Below, piece after piece: positions 9,858-19,254 of a DNA stretch of 64,000 nucleotides; position 1 is the stretch's first letter; each line of letters starts with the position of its first letter. The stretch covers positions 1 through 64,000 of the forward strand of contig JACPYS010000021.1 in assembly GCA_016195915.1 (NCBI GenBank), read 5' to 3'. A program made the position numbers and the translations under genes. The notes under the pieces were generated by a model. That model worked only from the letters and a program-made list of their open reading frames with translations, was not told the origin of the DNA and ran no database searches. The stretch is from Betaproteobacteria bacterium (lineage in GTDB: Bacteria > Pseudomonadota > Gammaproteobacteria > Burkholderiales > SG8-39).

Positions 9858-10523
9858 ATGCACCGCCTGAAGGCGGCCGGGATGACGCTCGCGTTCCTGT
9901 TCGCACTCTACGGCGGCTTGTTCATCCCGGCTTTCACGCGCAGGTGGCTGCACGCGCGCGGCGAGCACGCGGCGGCGATTCTGCCGCCACTCGAGTTCGC
10001 CACGGCGCTGTCAATGGTCGTCTTCGCCTGCGCCGACCTGCTCGGCGCCTCACCGGGCTGGACGCTCGCTACGGCGCTCGCCCCGGCCTCGGTGCATGGC
10101 TGGCGCTTCGCACGCTGGCGAGGATGGCGCACGGCGAGCGAGCCGCCGCTGTGGTGCATGCACCTCGGCTATGCGTGGCTGATCGCGGCGCTGCTGCTGC
10201 GCGCGCTCGCCGAGACCACTTCTACAGTGCCGCGCGAGGCGTGGATCCATGCGTTCACGATCGGCGCCGACGGCAAGCTGAAAATCGGCCTGATGACGCG
10301 CGTTGCGATGCGCCCTACGGGCCGGCCCCTGAAGGCCGCGGCTGCCATACAGGTCGCGTTCCTGATGGTGTTTGCGGCATCGCCGCTTCGGCTCGCGTAC
10401 TCGGTGCATCGCCCGGTCGAGTGGGCGCTTGCAGGCTCGGTGCTGTTGTGGGCTGCGGCCTTTCTGATCTATCTCGTGCTTCACGGCCCGATGCTGCTGC
10501 GCCCGGGTCTGCCACGCCAATGA
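9858..10523 (+). pseudogene. nnrS-like membrane protein, 5' truncated
   Basis: The encoded 221 residues match the C-terminal half of NnrS, a haem- and copper-containing membrane protein linked to nitric oxide metabolism. Visible family patterns are GGLFIPAFTRRWL, LWCMHLGYAWL, HAFTIGADGKLKIGLMTRVAMRPTGR (split here by the text only) and the final AAFLIYLVLHGPML. Family members are about 400 residues long, so the N-terminal half is missing. The sequence before 9858 has no NnrS homology and belongs to the rearranged scar region. Six or so membrane helices remain. Confidence 0.7.
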
Positions 10524-10556
10524 GTGGTCCGTGATCTCCGAGCCGTGCAGCTGCCC

Positions 10557-11171
10557 TCAGAACTTCAAGGCGCGCTGGATCGCCGGTCGCGCAGTCATCA
10601 TTTCGCCCCAGCGCGCCAGGTTTGGCAAACCGTCGACCAGGTCCGCCGCGGCGCCCTTGATGCGCGCGTAGCCCGCGTAGAGGGAAAAATCGGCGACGCT
10701 CACGTCGTCGCCCGCGCAGCACTTCTGCTTCGCGAAGCGATCATCCCAGACCTTGAAGAATCCTCTCAGACGGTCCTTGAAGATCTGTGCCGTGGGCGCG
10801 TGCGGCTCCTTCGACTGGAGCACCGCGAACAGGGCACCGAACACGGGCGTAATGTCCGTGGATGCGTTCATCAGCGCCTGCAGCATCGCCGGCCGGGCCG
10901 CCGGGTCGTTCGGCATGAACTTGCCGGACTTCTCCGCGCAATAGAGCAGGATCGCGGTGGATTGCGAGAGCGTGACCTTCTTCCCGCCGGGGCCGTCGTT
11001 ATCCACCATCACCGGGATCTGCCCGTTCGGGTTCATGGCGAGGAATTCGGCGGTCTTCTGTTCACCCTTCTGCAGGTTCACCGGGTGCAGCGTGTAGGCG
11101 AGGCCACATTCCTCGAGCGCGATGCGCGCGCGCATGCCGTTGGAAGTACCCGCCGCGTAAAGATCGATCAT
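10557..11171 (-). CDS. Glutathione S-transferase family protein
   Basis: This 204-residue cytosolic protein has an N-terminal thioredoxin fold starting MIDLYAAGTSNGMRARIALEE, the cis-Pro element GQIPVMV and the glutathione-binding QSTAILLY (normally ESxAI). A C-terminal helical domain with VSVADFSLYAGYARI follows. It resembles the YfcG/Gtt-like group. It ends a leftward run after a Bug receptor and an alpha/beta hydrolase-fold gene, with 13 nt to the Bug gene, so the three may be one transcript. The substrate is unknown. Confidence 0.88.
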   Translation of the reverse strand: MIDLYAAGTSNGMRARIALEECGLAYTLHPVNLQKGEQKTAEFLAMNPNGQIPVMVDNDGPGGKKVTLSQSTAILLYCAEKSGKFMPNDPAARPAMLQALMNASTDITPVFGALFAVLQSKEPHAPTAQIFKDRLRGFFKVWDDRFAKQKCCAGDDVSVADFSLYAGYARIKGAAADLVDGLPNLARWGEMMTARPAIQRALKF

Positions 11172-11184
11172 TTCCGTCTCCTGG

Positions 11185-12135
11185 TTATTGGATCTTGATT
11201 CCCGCGTCCTTCACGAGCTTGCCCCATTTCTGGAGTTCGGCGCGCACGAAGGCCGCAAATTCTTCCGGTTTTTCACCGCCCGCCTGCGTGCCGAGCGTGA
11301 GCGCATCGTCCAGAACTTCTTTCGAGACGAGTACCTTCGCAATCTCATGCTGCAAACGCACCACAATCGCGGGCGGTGTGCCGGCGGGGACGAAGATCCC
11401 GTTCCAGCCGCTGCCCTCTACACCGGGAAAGCCGGCTTCGGCAGTGGTGGGTACGTCCGGCAGGATCGCAAGTCGCTCGCGCGCCGCCACAGCGATGCCG
11501 CGCAGCTTGCCCGAGCGGACGTGGTCGCGGATCACGACCGGGGACAGAAAGGCCGTAAGGACATGGCCGCCAATAAGGTCGGGCACCTCGGCGCCGATCG
11601 CCTTGTACGGTATTTCGCGCAACTGGATGCCGGCCGTCACCTTGAGGAGTTCACCGACCATCTGCGTGATCGCGCCGTTCCCGCCGGAAGCGTAGGTCAG
11701 CATTTGAGGCTGCGCCCTCGCGAGCGCGACATACTCCCTCAGGTTGTTTGCCGCCACGGAAGGATGCACCACCATCACCAGGGGCGTGGTGTACAGGCGC
11801 GTTACGGCGATCAGCTTGTCGTTCAGGATGCAGCACGGGTCGGGCGTGAGCAGATCGTTGAGCGCGTTGTTCACCACGGCCTGAAACAGCGTGTAGCCGT
11901 CCGGTGCCGCGCGGGCTGCTTCGCGCGCGCCGATCATGCTGTTCGCGCCGGGGCGGTTGTCTACGATCACCGGCTGGCCGAGAGCTTCCGAGAGCCTTGG
12001 CGCCACGCGCCGTGCGTTCACGTCCACCGCGCTTCCCGGGCCGGTCGGTACGATCCATCGAACCGGTTTGGCCGGATAAGTCTGGGCGACTGCGAAACCC
12101 GCCCAGAGTACCAGCCCAATGGTGAAAATTCGCAC
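11185..12135 (-). CDS. Bug/TctC family periplasmic solute receptor
   Basis: This 316-residue protein has an N-terminal signal (about 1-18) and the Bug pattern: RWIVPTGPGSAVDVNAR, VIVDNRPGANSMIGA, APDGYTLFQ and a C-terminal helix with FAAFVRAELQKWGKLV. Family members bind carboxylates for tripartite tricarboxylate transporters, but no TctA or TctB gene is present here, as is common for orphan Bug genes. The GTG at 12135 follows directly on the TAG of the upstream hydrolase gene, indicating tight coupling. Confidence 0.92.
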   Translation of the reverse strand: MRIFTIGLVLWAGFAVAQTYPAKPVRWIVPTGPGSAVDVNARRVAPRLSEALGQPVIVDNRPGANSMIGAREAARAAPDGYTLFQAVVNNALNDLLTPDPCCILNDKLIAVTRLYTTPLVMVVHPSVAANNLREYVALARAQPQMLTYASGGNGAITQMVGELLKVTAGIQLREIPYKAIGAEVPDLIGGHVLTAFLSPVVIRDHVRSGKLRGIAVAARERLAILPDVPTTAEAGFPGVEGSGWNGIFVPAGTPPAIVVRLQHEIAKVLVSKEVLDDALTLGTQAGGEKPEEFAAFVRAELQKWGKLVKDAGIKIQ

Positions 12136-12906
12136 CTATTTCTCCCTGAGGAAATCGGCAAGCACGCGGTTGAAGCCCGCAGAGTTCTCAATATTGGCGA
12201 TGTGCGCTGCGTCCGGCACGGAGACGTGCCTCGCGCCCGGCACTTTCGCCGCGAGCCCGGCCATGAGTGCGGGCGGGCCGCCGCGCTGGTCTTGCGCCCC
12301 GCTGACATAGAGCGTGCGCGCCTTGATGCGATGCAGGCGGTCCTCGAGCGCGAGACCCATGAACGCGCCTGCGCAGCCGAGGTAGCCCTGCACGCTGGTG
12401 CCGCGGATCATCCGGCGCACAGCGTCGAGCACGCCGGGGTTCTTTGTCTTGAATTCATCCGAGAACCAGCGCTGCACGGTCGGCTCGACGATCGGTTCGA
12501 GGCCGTTTGCTTTCACCGTCGCGATCAGTTCAGGCCACATTGCGGCGAATTCGGGGACAATCTGCGCGCGGCAGCAGCAGGGCGCGAGCCGGCCGACGCG
12601 CTCTGGATGCTCGATCGCGGCGGCCTGTGCGATCGCGCCGCCCAGACCGAGTCCGGCCAGGTGGCTCGATGCGATGCCGAGCCGGTCCCATAGCGCGATC
12701 AGGTCCTGCACCAGGAGGTCGATGGTGTACGGCGCTTCGGTGGCGGGACTCCCGCCCTGGCCGCGCAGATCGCAACGCAGCACGCGGAAATCGCGCTCGA
12801 GCGCCGGGACCTGCCCGTCCCACATCGAAAGATCGTTAGCGATTCCGGTGACGAACGTGACCCATGGCCCGTCCTCGCCGTCGATGCGGTAGTGGCTATC
12901 GATCAT
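12136..12906 (-). CDS. Alpha/beta hydrolase, enol-lactonase-like, nucleophile Ser replaced by Gly
   Basis: The 256-residue protein has the fold and spacing of 3-oxoadipate enol-lactonase (PcaD) relatives. It has an oxyanion-side GIANDLSMW segment, LRCDLRGQGGSPA, the acid Asp in VSGAQDQRGG and the base His in DAAHIANIEN. The nucleophile elbow, normally GxSxGG, reads AGLGLGG: Gly87 (codon at 12646-12648, GGT) stands where Ser is expected. One G-to-A change would restore AGT serine. The gene is directly upstream of a Bug receptor. I chose the ATG at 12906; a GTG at 12927 is also possible. Catalysis is doubtful unless another residue substitutes. Confidence 0.85.
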   Translation of the reverse strand: MIDSHYRIDGEDGPWVTFVTGIANDLSMWDGQVPALERDFRVLRCDLRGQGGSPATEAPYTIDLLVQDLIALWDRLGIASSHLAGLGLGGAIAQAAAIEHPERVGRLAPCCCRAQIVPEFAAMWPELIATVKANGLEPIVEPTVQRWFSDEFKTKNPGVLDAVRRMIRGTSVQGYLGCAGAFMGLALEDRLHRIKARTLYVSGAQDQRGGPPALMAGLAAKVPGARHVSVPDAAHIANIENSAGFNRVLADFLREK

Positions 12907-13049
12907 GTTGCCGGCGGCAGGCTGCACACGGCGATTGTATCGCCTGGAACCCGTGTGAGTGCGAGGCCGCGCGAAAGCGCGTCGGGCGCCCGCGCGGAGG
13001 CTGAATGGACCGCACGACGGCCGGGGCAGCGCCGAACCAGGTTCGGCTT

Positions 13050-13472
13050 CTACTCGGGCAACCGATTCAGTGACGTCCAGTAAACCCCGAGCTGCGCGAT
13101 GATCTGCGTGAAACTCTCGAAATTCATCGGTTTGACGACGTAGGAGTTGGCGCCATGCCGGTATGCCGCGTGCATGTCGCTTCCAAGGGACGACGTAGTG
13201 AGCATCACCACGGGGATGACGCGCAACACTTCGCGGGACTTGAGGTGACGCACCACCTCCAGGCCGTTGACCTTCGGCATGTTGATGTCGAGCAGGATGA
13301 CGACCGGTGTGCGCTCGCCCGTCTCCCAGAGCGGAACCCGGGCGAGAACCTCCGCGCCATCGCGCGCCACCTCGACGGGATTGACGAGCTTGCCGCGCTT
13401 GAGGGCCTGCAAGGTGAGGTCCACGTCCATTGCGTTGTCATCCACCAGCAACACCGGCCGCAGCGTGCTCAT
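13050..13472 (-). CDS. Response regulator (Rcp1-like single receiver)
   Basis: This 140-residue stand-alone receiver has the LVDDNAMD pocket, the acceptor Asp in ILLDINMPKVNGLEV, and SYVVKPMNF with the conserved Lys. The long loop before the acceptor Asp (LARVPLWETGERTPV) is typical of the Rcp1 group that partners phytochrome-type kinases. The ATG at 13472 overlaps the TGA of the adjacent kinase fragment (ATGA), the standard kinase-regulator arrangement. Confidence 0.9.
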   Translation of the reverse strand: MSTLRPVLLVDDNAMDVDLTLQALKRGKLVNPVEVARDGAEVLARVPLWETGERTPVVILLDINMPKVNGLEVVRHLKSREVLRVIPVVMLTTSSLGSDMHAAYRHGANSYVVKPMNFESFTQIIAQLGVYWTSLNRLPE

Positions 13473-13990
13473 TTCGGCACCTCCAGAAAAAACGTTGCAC
13501 CCTCTCCCGGTGTACTCTCGGCCCATACGCGCCCGCCGATGCGCTCGATCACCTTGCGTACGATCGCCAGACCGACGCCGGAGCCGGCGTAGTCCTCGGC
13601 GCGGTGCAGTCGCTGAAAAATCTCGAAGATCCGCTCGCGGTACTGCATGTCGAAGCCGGTACCGTTATCGCGCACCCACAGGAGGCAGGACCGGACGCCG
13701 TCGCGCCCGCTGATTTCGATCACCGGCCGCGCCGTTTCGCGCGTGAACTTGATCGCGTTCTCGAGCAGGTTGCGCAAGGCCGTTGCGAGCCCGTGCGGGT
13801 CTGCGTTCAGCGAGGCAAACGGTATTGCGACGTTTACCGCGATGCCGCGTGCCTGCACTTCGTCGGCGCGCTCGGCGACCAGCGGCTCGATCAGCGCGCG
13901 CACGTCCACGGGAGCGGAGCGCACGCTGTCGCGCTCCAGCCGCGACCAGGCGAGCAGATCGTCGATGAGTTGGCCCATTACGAATTCATC
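13469..13990 (-). pseudogene. Histidine kinase 3' fragment (phytochrome-kinase type)
   Basis: The fragment encodes the end of the dimerisation helix (MGQLIDDLLAWSRLERD) and a full HATPase_c domain: LRNLLENAIKFT, VRDNGTGFD, GSGVGLAIVRKVIER and GATFFLEVP. Sensor domains and the phospho-acceptor His are absent because the gene breaks off near 13985. Across the break a plus-strand kinase begins. With the Rcp1-like regulator it was probably a phytochrome-type system. An ATG at 14005 gives a 178-residue frame that could still be translated but would lack His. Confidence 0.8.
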
Positions 13991-14641
13991 GCGAGCGTGA
14001 GCCATGAGCTACGCACGCCCCTCACCAGCATCCTTGCCTCGCTCGCGCTCATGCGCGAGGGCAGCGCGGGCGAGCTGCCTTCCGTGGCGCGCAACTTCGT
14101 CGAAATCGCCTACGGCAACGGCGAGCGGCTCGCGGCTCTGGTGAACGACATTCTCGACATCGAGCGCATCGAAGCCGGGCGGATGGAGGTCCGCATCGAG
14201 CCGGTCGAGCTCGGCGCGCTGCTGCGGCGCGCGATCGAGCTGAACGCCGCATACGCCGAACGTTACGGCGTGCGCCTGGTGCTTGATGGCGACGGGTCCG
14301 CGGCGGTGATCCGCGCGGATCCCGAGCGCCTGATGCAGGTGCTGGCGAACCTGCTGTCCAATGCGGCCAAGCATTCGCCGCGCGGCGGCGATGTGCTCGT
14401 CGCGGCGGCAGACGACGGCAGCTTGGCGCGAATTTCAATCTCGGACCATAGACCCGGCATCGCGCCCGAGTTCCGCTTGCGGCTGTTCGGCAAGTTCGAA
14501 CAGGCCGAGCGTACCCATCGCGGCTCCGGGCTGGGGCTTGCGATCAGCAAGGCGCTGGTGGAAAAGATGAGCGGACGAATCGGCCGCGACAGCGAACCGG
14601 GCAAGGGCAGCACGTTCTGGGTGGATCTGCCGCGCGCCTGA
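13982..14641 (+). pseudogene. Histidine kinase 3' fragment (no sensor domain)
   Basis: From 13982 the plus strand encodes the catalytic core of a kinase: [14 protein letters not shown] with the acceptor His, then LANLLSNAAKHS, GSGLGLAISKALVEK and GSTFWVDLPR. No sensor region precedes it, because upstream lies the opposite-strand kinase fragment. The G1 box reads SDHRPGI rather than DHGPGI, with Arg for the first Gly, which would impair ATP binding. No good start codon with a ribosome site is visible. I consider it a relic joined by inversion or deletion. Confidence 0.75.
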
Positions 14642-14654
14642 AGGTCCGCTTGGT

Positions 14655-15056
14655 TCAGCCCGCGGCCGGTTTGCGCGCGAGGCGCCGCACGCAGTCGCGC
14701 AACGCCTCCGGCTTGAACGGCTTCACGATGTAGGCCTTGGCACCGGTCTTGATCGCCCAGTTGACGTCCTTGTCCTTGGGCTTCGCCGTCACCATCACGA
14801 TCGGCACCCGCTCCCAGCCCGGGGTGTCCTTTATGTTCAGGATCAGTTCCACGCCGGTGGTGTCGGGAAGGGCGATATCCAGCGTGACGAGCGCGGGTGG
14901 CGGGAGCCGCGCGATCAGCTCCCGCGCGTTCTTTCCGTCCGCCGCGCGATGCACCACCCATCCGTCCTGCTCGAGGATGTACTGCATCAGGTACGCGACC
15001 TGATCGTCGTCTTCGACGATCAGTACGGCCGGTTTGTTGTCTGGATCGTTCGCCAT
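14655..15056 (-). CDS. Single-domain response regulator
   Basis: This 133-residue receiver has the acidic pocket VEDDDQ, the acceptor Asp in TLDIALPDTTG, VMVTAKP and the Lys in YIVKPFKPEAL. The ATG at 15056 is preferred over a TTG two codons earlier. It converges with the plus-strand kinase fragment, ending 13 bases from it. It may have been the partner of that kinase, but this is inferred from position only. Confidence 0.9.
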   Translation of the reverse strand: MANDPDNKPAVLIVEDDDQVAYLMQYILEQDGWVVHRAADGKNARELIARLPPPALVTLDIALPDTTGVELILNIKDTPGWERVPIVMVTAKPKDKDVNWAIKTGAKAYIVKPFKPEALRDCVRRLARKPAAG

Positions 15057-15135
15057 GAACAAATTATAGCGCCGCGGGCGGAGGGCTTTGCCGGCGCATA
15101 ATGCGGCGATCGTATCCGTCCGGGCTCAATCCACG

Positions 15136-17667
15136 ATGCCCCGCCGTGCATCGATCCGTGCCCATCTGCTGCGCCTGGTTGTGGCGGCGGCCCTGCCTCT
15201 GGTCACCCTGGAAGCGTGGAATCTTTACGCCGCCGCGCAAGCGGATTCGCAACGCGCGCGCCTGCAGGTGTTCCATCTTGCGCAGGTGACAGCGTCCGAT
15301 ACGGCCAGGTTTCTCGGACAGGCGTTCAATATCGCGAACGGCCTTGCCGCGCGCCCGGCCGTGAGGGCGTTGGATGCCGCGCGCTGCGATCCGATCCTGA
15401 AGGACTTTCTCGGGCTGGCGCCACGCTTCGCAAACGTCGTCACGATGGCGATCGATGGCCGGGTCATCTGCAGCGCGGTGCCGCCCACACTGCCCGCGCG
15501 TGGAGATCCGGCCAGGTTTCTTGAACTGATGCGCGGGCCGGACCAGTTGACCGTGGGTAAGGCCGCGCCCGGGGTCGTAACCGGCAGATGGGTCGTGCCG
15601 GTTGGCCTGCCGCTGGTCGATGCGCAGGGCGGCGTTGTCGGAGCCGTGGTCCTGCCCGTGGACCTTCAGAATCTCCCTGTCCTGCCGAGCGTCGAGGGGC
15701 TGCCGGCCAAGGCCGTCCTCGGCCTCGTTGCAGCCGACGGCCTGGTGCTGGCGCGCTCGCTCGAAGCGGAACGTTTCGTCGGAACCCGGGTGGGTGCCGA
15801 GCGGGCGGCGTTGCGCGAGAGGAGCGGTACGGCCGACGTAATCGGCCTCGACGGCATACCGCGCATCCAGGGATTCGCCCCGGTTCCCGGCACCGACTGG
15901 ATCGCGGTGGCGAGCCTTCCGGCGAGCGAGGTCTACGCTGGAGTCAAGGCGCGCGTCGCCACCAGCGCGCTGGCGGCAATCGCCCTCCTGACCGCTGCGC
16001 TCTGGCTTGCAGTGCGTTGGAGCCGCGAGATCCGCAATCCGATAACCGCTCTCGCCAAGACCGCGAGAGAACTCGCCGCCGGTAACCTCGCCGCGCGCGC
16101 GCCGGTTGTCGGCACGTCGGAAATCGTCGAGGTCGCCACGCAATTCAATCACATGCTCGATGCGCGTGCCCACGCCGATGAAGTGCTGCGCGTCGCCGAA
16201 CGCCACGCGAATGAAAGCTACGAACGGTTCCTGAAAGTATTTCGCCTGGCGCCGGTGGCGATGTCCATCACGAAAGAGGAATCCGGCGTGCTGCTGGACG
16301 CGAACGATGCGTACTGCGCGTTATTCGGCTACTCGCGCGGCGAGTTGCTCGGCCGCACCACCATCGAGCTGGGCCTTTGGATCGACCCCGCTGACCGCGA
16401 GGTGATGACCGAGCGCCTGCGCACCAGTGACCGCGCGCGCGACTTCGAGGCGAGGCGCCGGTTGCGCTCGGGAGAGCCGCGCGATGTCGTCCTCAACACC
16501 GACCGGATAGAGTTCGCAGGCGAGCCCTGCATCCTGGCGACTCTGTACGACGTCACCGAGCGGCGCACTGCCGAGCGGCAGGTGCGCGAGGCCTATGACC
16601 GCTTCCAGAAATTCTTTCACGCCGCGCCGCTCGCCACCGTTGTCTCGACGCTGCGCGACGGCCGCCTGCTCGAAGTCAACGAAGCCTACTGCGCGCTCGT
16701 CGGCCGCTCTCGCGAAGAACTCATTGGCCGCTCGTCGGTGGAAATGGGAATCTGGGACGCTCGTGAGCGCGATGAGTTCGCCGAGCGTCTGCGCGCCGAT
16801 CGGCGTGTTTACGGCTTCGAGGCGCAGGTGCGCGGCGCCTCGGGCGAGATCCGTAACGTCCTGTCGAGCGCCGAGCGGATCGATTTTCTCGGCGAACCCT
16901 GCCTGCTGCTGATGGGCAACGACATCACCGAGCGCAAGCGGGCCGAGGAGGCATTGCGCGACAGCGAACAGCGCATGCGCAATCTGTTTACGATCTGTCG
17001 CGCCACGAATTGCGAGCCGCGGATTTCGAAGTCCGTTGCGCGTGCTCGATCAAGTGCATCCGCAGGACCTGCCGCGCGCCGAGTCGGGCCTGCGCGCGCA
17101 TTTCGAACGCCGCGCGCCATACGATGTAGAGATCCGTTTCCGACGCAAGGACGGCGGCTATGTCTGGGTCCGGGCGATCGGACAGGGCGCTTGGGATGCG
17201 CTCGGCACGCTGGTGCGCTTTTCGGGCTCGATCACCGATATCAGCGAGCGCAGGGACGCCGAGGAAAAGACCGCCGAACTGCTCTCGGAACTGCGGGCCG
17301 TGTTCTCAAGCGCCCCGGTCGGGATCGCGCTGCTTCGCGACCGGCGCATCGTTCACAGCAATGCCGAGCTCGCGCGCGCGTTGGGCTACAGCGTAGACGA
17401 GGTGATCGGCCTGAGCACCCGGGCGTTCTTCCGGCCGGACGACGACTACGAGGAGCACGGCCGCAGGATCTACGCCCGTCTCGCGGGCGGCGAATTCTGG
17501 CAGTCCGAAAAGGAGCTGCTGCGCAAGGACGGCAGCAGGTTTTTCGCTTCGTCGCGCCTCAGCGCCCTGGATCCGGCGGCGCCGCACAGCGGCGCAGTGT
17601 GGGTGGTGCAGGATATCAGCGAGCAGCGCAACGCCAACGAGAAGCTGCTGCAGCTCGCGCACTATGA
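15136..17667 (+). pseudogene. PDC-HAMP-PAS sensor part of a broken GGDEF/EAL protein
   Basis: The frame starts at ATG 15136 with a membrane helix (about residues 8-28), an extracytoplasmic PDC/Cache-type domain (about 30-270), a second helix (SALAAIALLTAALWLAV), a HAMP domain with NPITALAKTARELAAGNL, and two PAS domains (about 375-490 and 495-615, each ending in DVTERR or DITERK). After DSEQRMRNLF near 16990 the homology leaves this frame. The remaining residues to 17667 are out-of-frame reading of the 3' half. The continuation lies in frame 2 from about 17036, so a deletion plus frameshift has broken the third PAS domain. Confidence 0.85.
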
Positions 17668-18808
17668 CCAGCTCACGCAGTTGCCGAACCGCGTGCTGTT
17701 CCTCGACCGGCTGCAATCGGCCTTGAGCCAGGCTCAACGCAATGGCTGGAACGCCGGCGTAATGCTGATCGACCTGGACCGCTTCAAGCTCGTGAACGAC
17801 ACGCTTGGCCACCACGCCGGGGACGCGGTGCTGGCCGAAATCGGCCGGCGCATCCAGGCGGCGATTCGCGGCTCCGACACCGTGGCGCGGCTCAGCGGCG
17901 ACGAATTCGGCGTCATCCTCTCGGACCTCGCTGCGCCGGAGGCGGCGGGTGCGGTGGCCGAAAAGATCGGCCTCGCCCTGAAGGCCCCGATATCGCTCGC
18001 CAGGAGTGAGCTGATCGTCAGCGCGAGCATCGGCATCAGCGTCTTTCCTCCGGATGGCGCCGCCGCAAACACCATCCTCGGTAACGCCGACGTGGCGCTG
18101 TATCGCGCCAAGCAATCCGGGCGTGACGCGTACTGTTTCCATACGCCGGAGATGAGCCTCAAGGCTCGCCGCCGCGCCGCGCTGGAAGAGCGCCTGCGGC
18201 GCGCGCTTGCGCGCGGGCAGTTCCGGCTGTATTACCAGCCCAAAGTCGAACTCTCCAGCGGGCGGATCCTGGGGGTCGAGGCGCCGCTGCTCGAACTGGA
18301 GATTACGGAGAGCGTCATCATGGAGGATGCCGAAGGAGTGATCCCGACACTGCAGGACCTGCAGCGGCTCGGGGTCGAAATCTCGCTCGATGACTTCGGC
18401 ACCGGTTATTCTTCGCTCGGCTACCTGAATCGCTTTCAGGTCGACCGCCTCAAGATCGATCGCACCTTCGTGAGCGATCTCGGGGGCGCGCGCAACGACG
18501 GTGCGATCCTCAAGGCGGTGATCGCGCTGGGACACCAGCTTGGCATGAAGGTTCTTGCCGAAGGCGTCGAAACCGAGGAGCAGCGCGGTTTCCTCGCCGC
18601 GCACGGCTGCGACGAGTACCAGGGTTATCTCTTCAGCAAGCCGCTGCCCGCCGACGCGATGCTTGCGCTGTGGCGAAGCGTTGACGGCACGACCTCGAGG
18701 TCAGGTTCTTCGAGTTTCGCTAGCCGCTTCTTCACCGAGAAAACGAGCCGCGGCGCGATGACGACCCCGCAGCAATACGATACCGCGGCGTCGAATCAAA
18801 GAGTTTGA
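17036..18808 (+). pseudogene. PAS-GGDEF-EAL output part, EAL domain internally deleted
   Basis: This frame continues the protein with the end of a PAS/PAC domain (VHPQDLPRAESGL to DISERRDAE), another PAS (AVFSSAPVGIALL), a diguanylate cyclase domain with LSGDEFGVIL (SGDEF variant, residue about 286) and an EAL domain. The EAL domain begins RLYYQPKVELSSGRILGVEA and jumps directly to LLELEITESV near 18280. About 100 residues that normally follow the EAL signature are missing, so the catalytic EALLRW segment is lost. The downstream DDFGTGYSS and EGVETEEQ motifs are intact. Its last bases overlap an antitoxin relic. Cyclase activity is possible, phosphodiesterase activity is not expected. Confidence 0.85.
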
Positions 18809-18851
18809 CCGGCCCGAAGCGCAACTCGACAAGCTCCTGCGCCGCAAGTAG
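18795..18851 (+). pseudogene. Relic of an AbrB-type antitoxin 3' end
   Basis: Nineteen codons read IKEFDRPEAQLDKLLRRK and stop at TAG. This closely matches the C-terminus of the intact antitoxin 300 bases downstream (IREFDQAETELDKVLRRE). Similarity at DNA level continues past the stop codon for about 50 bases. It therefore looks like the tail of a tandem duplicate of the antitoxin locus whose 5' part was deleted when it fused to the end of the GGDEF/EAL gene. Confidence 0.65.
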
Positions 18852-18938
18852 AAGAGCGCCTGCCGATCGTCAGCGGGGGCGCGCCTGCGAGCGCGGATGC
18901 GAATTACAGAATCGCTGCAATGCCGATATACTGGACAG

Positions 18939-19181
18939 ATGAAAGCGACCCTTACGATGACCAGCCGTGGCGTTGTAACGCTGCCGCGAAAGCTGCGCCA
19001 GGCCCTCGGTCTAAAGGCGGACGATCAACTCATCGCGGAGACCACACCGCAGGGGCTGCTGCTGCGGCCCGCGGTCACGCTTCCGATTGAACAGTACAGC
19101 GAGAAGCGAATCCGCGAGTTCGACCAGGCGGAAACCGAACTCGACAAGGTCCTGCGCCGCGAGAAGAGATCCGCTCGCTGA
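18939..19181 (+). CDS. AbrB/SpoVT/MazE-type antitoxin
   Basis: The 80-residue protein begins MKATLTMTSRGVVTLPRKLR and continues LGLKADDQLIAETTPQGLLLRP, the swapped-hairpin AbrB DNA-binding fold. The charged C-terminal tail would wrap a toxin. No intact toxin gene follows. A short downstream stretch resembles the start of a PIN-domain toxin. The ATG at 18939 is chosen because the fold begins there; an earlier in-frame ATG at 18897 adds residues without homology. It is probably an orphan antitoxin. Confidence 0.8.
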   Translation: MKATLTMTSRGVVTLPRKLRQALGLKADDQLIAETTPQGLLLRPAVTLPIEQYSEKRIREFDQAETELDKVLRREKRSAR

Positions 19182-19183
19182 TC

Positions 19184-19240
19184 GGCGGCGTAAGTGCATT
19201 CGTGAATGCGGATTTTCTCTCGACGCTCCGGCGCGATTAG
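19184..19240 (+). pseudogene. Possible PIN-toxin 5' relic
   Basis: Immediately after the antitoxin, one frame reads IRSLIGGVSAFVNADFLSTLRRD and stops at TAG 19238-19240 (written here as one frame; its key part is FVNADFL). PIN toxins of this class start with FVDANVL-like residues. The resemblance is short, so this is a tentative reading of a deleted toxin gene. Confidence 0.3.
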
Positions 19241-19254
19241 ACTATTGGGGTGAG

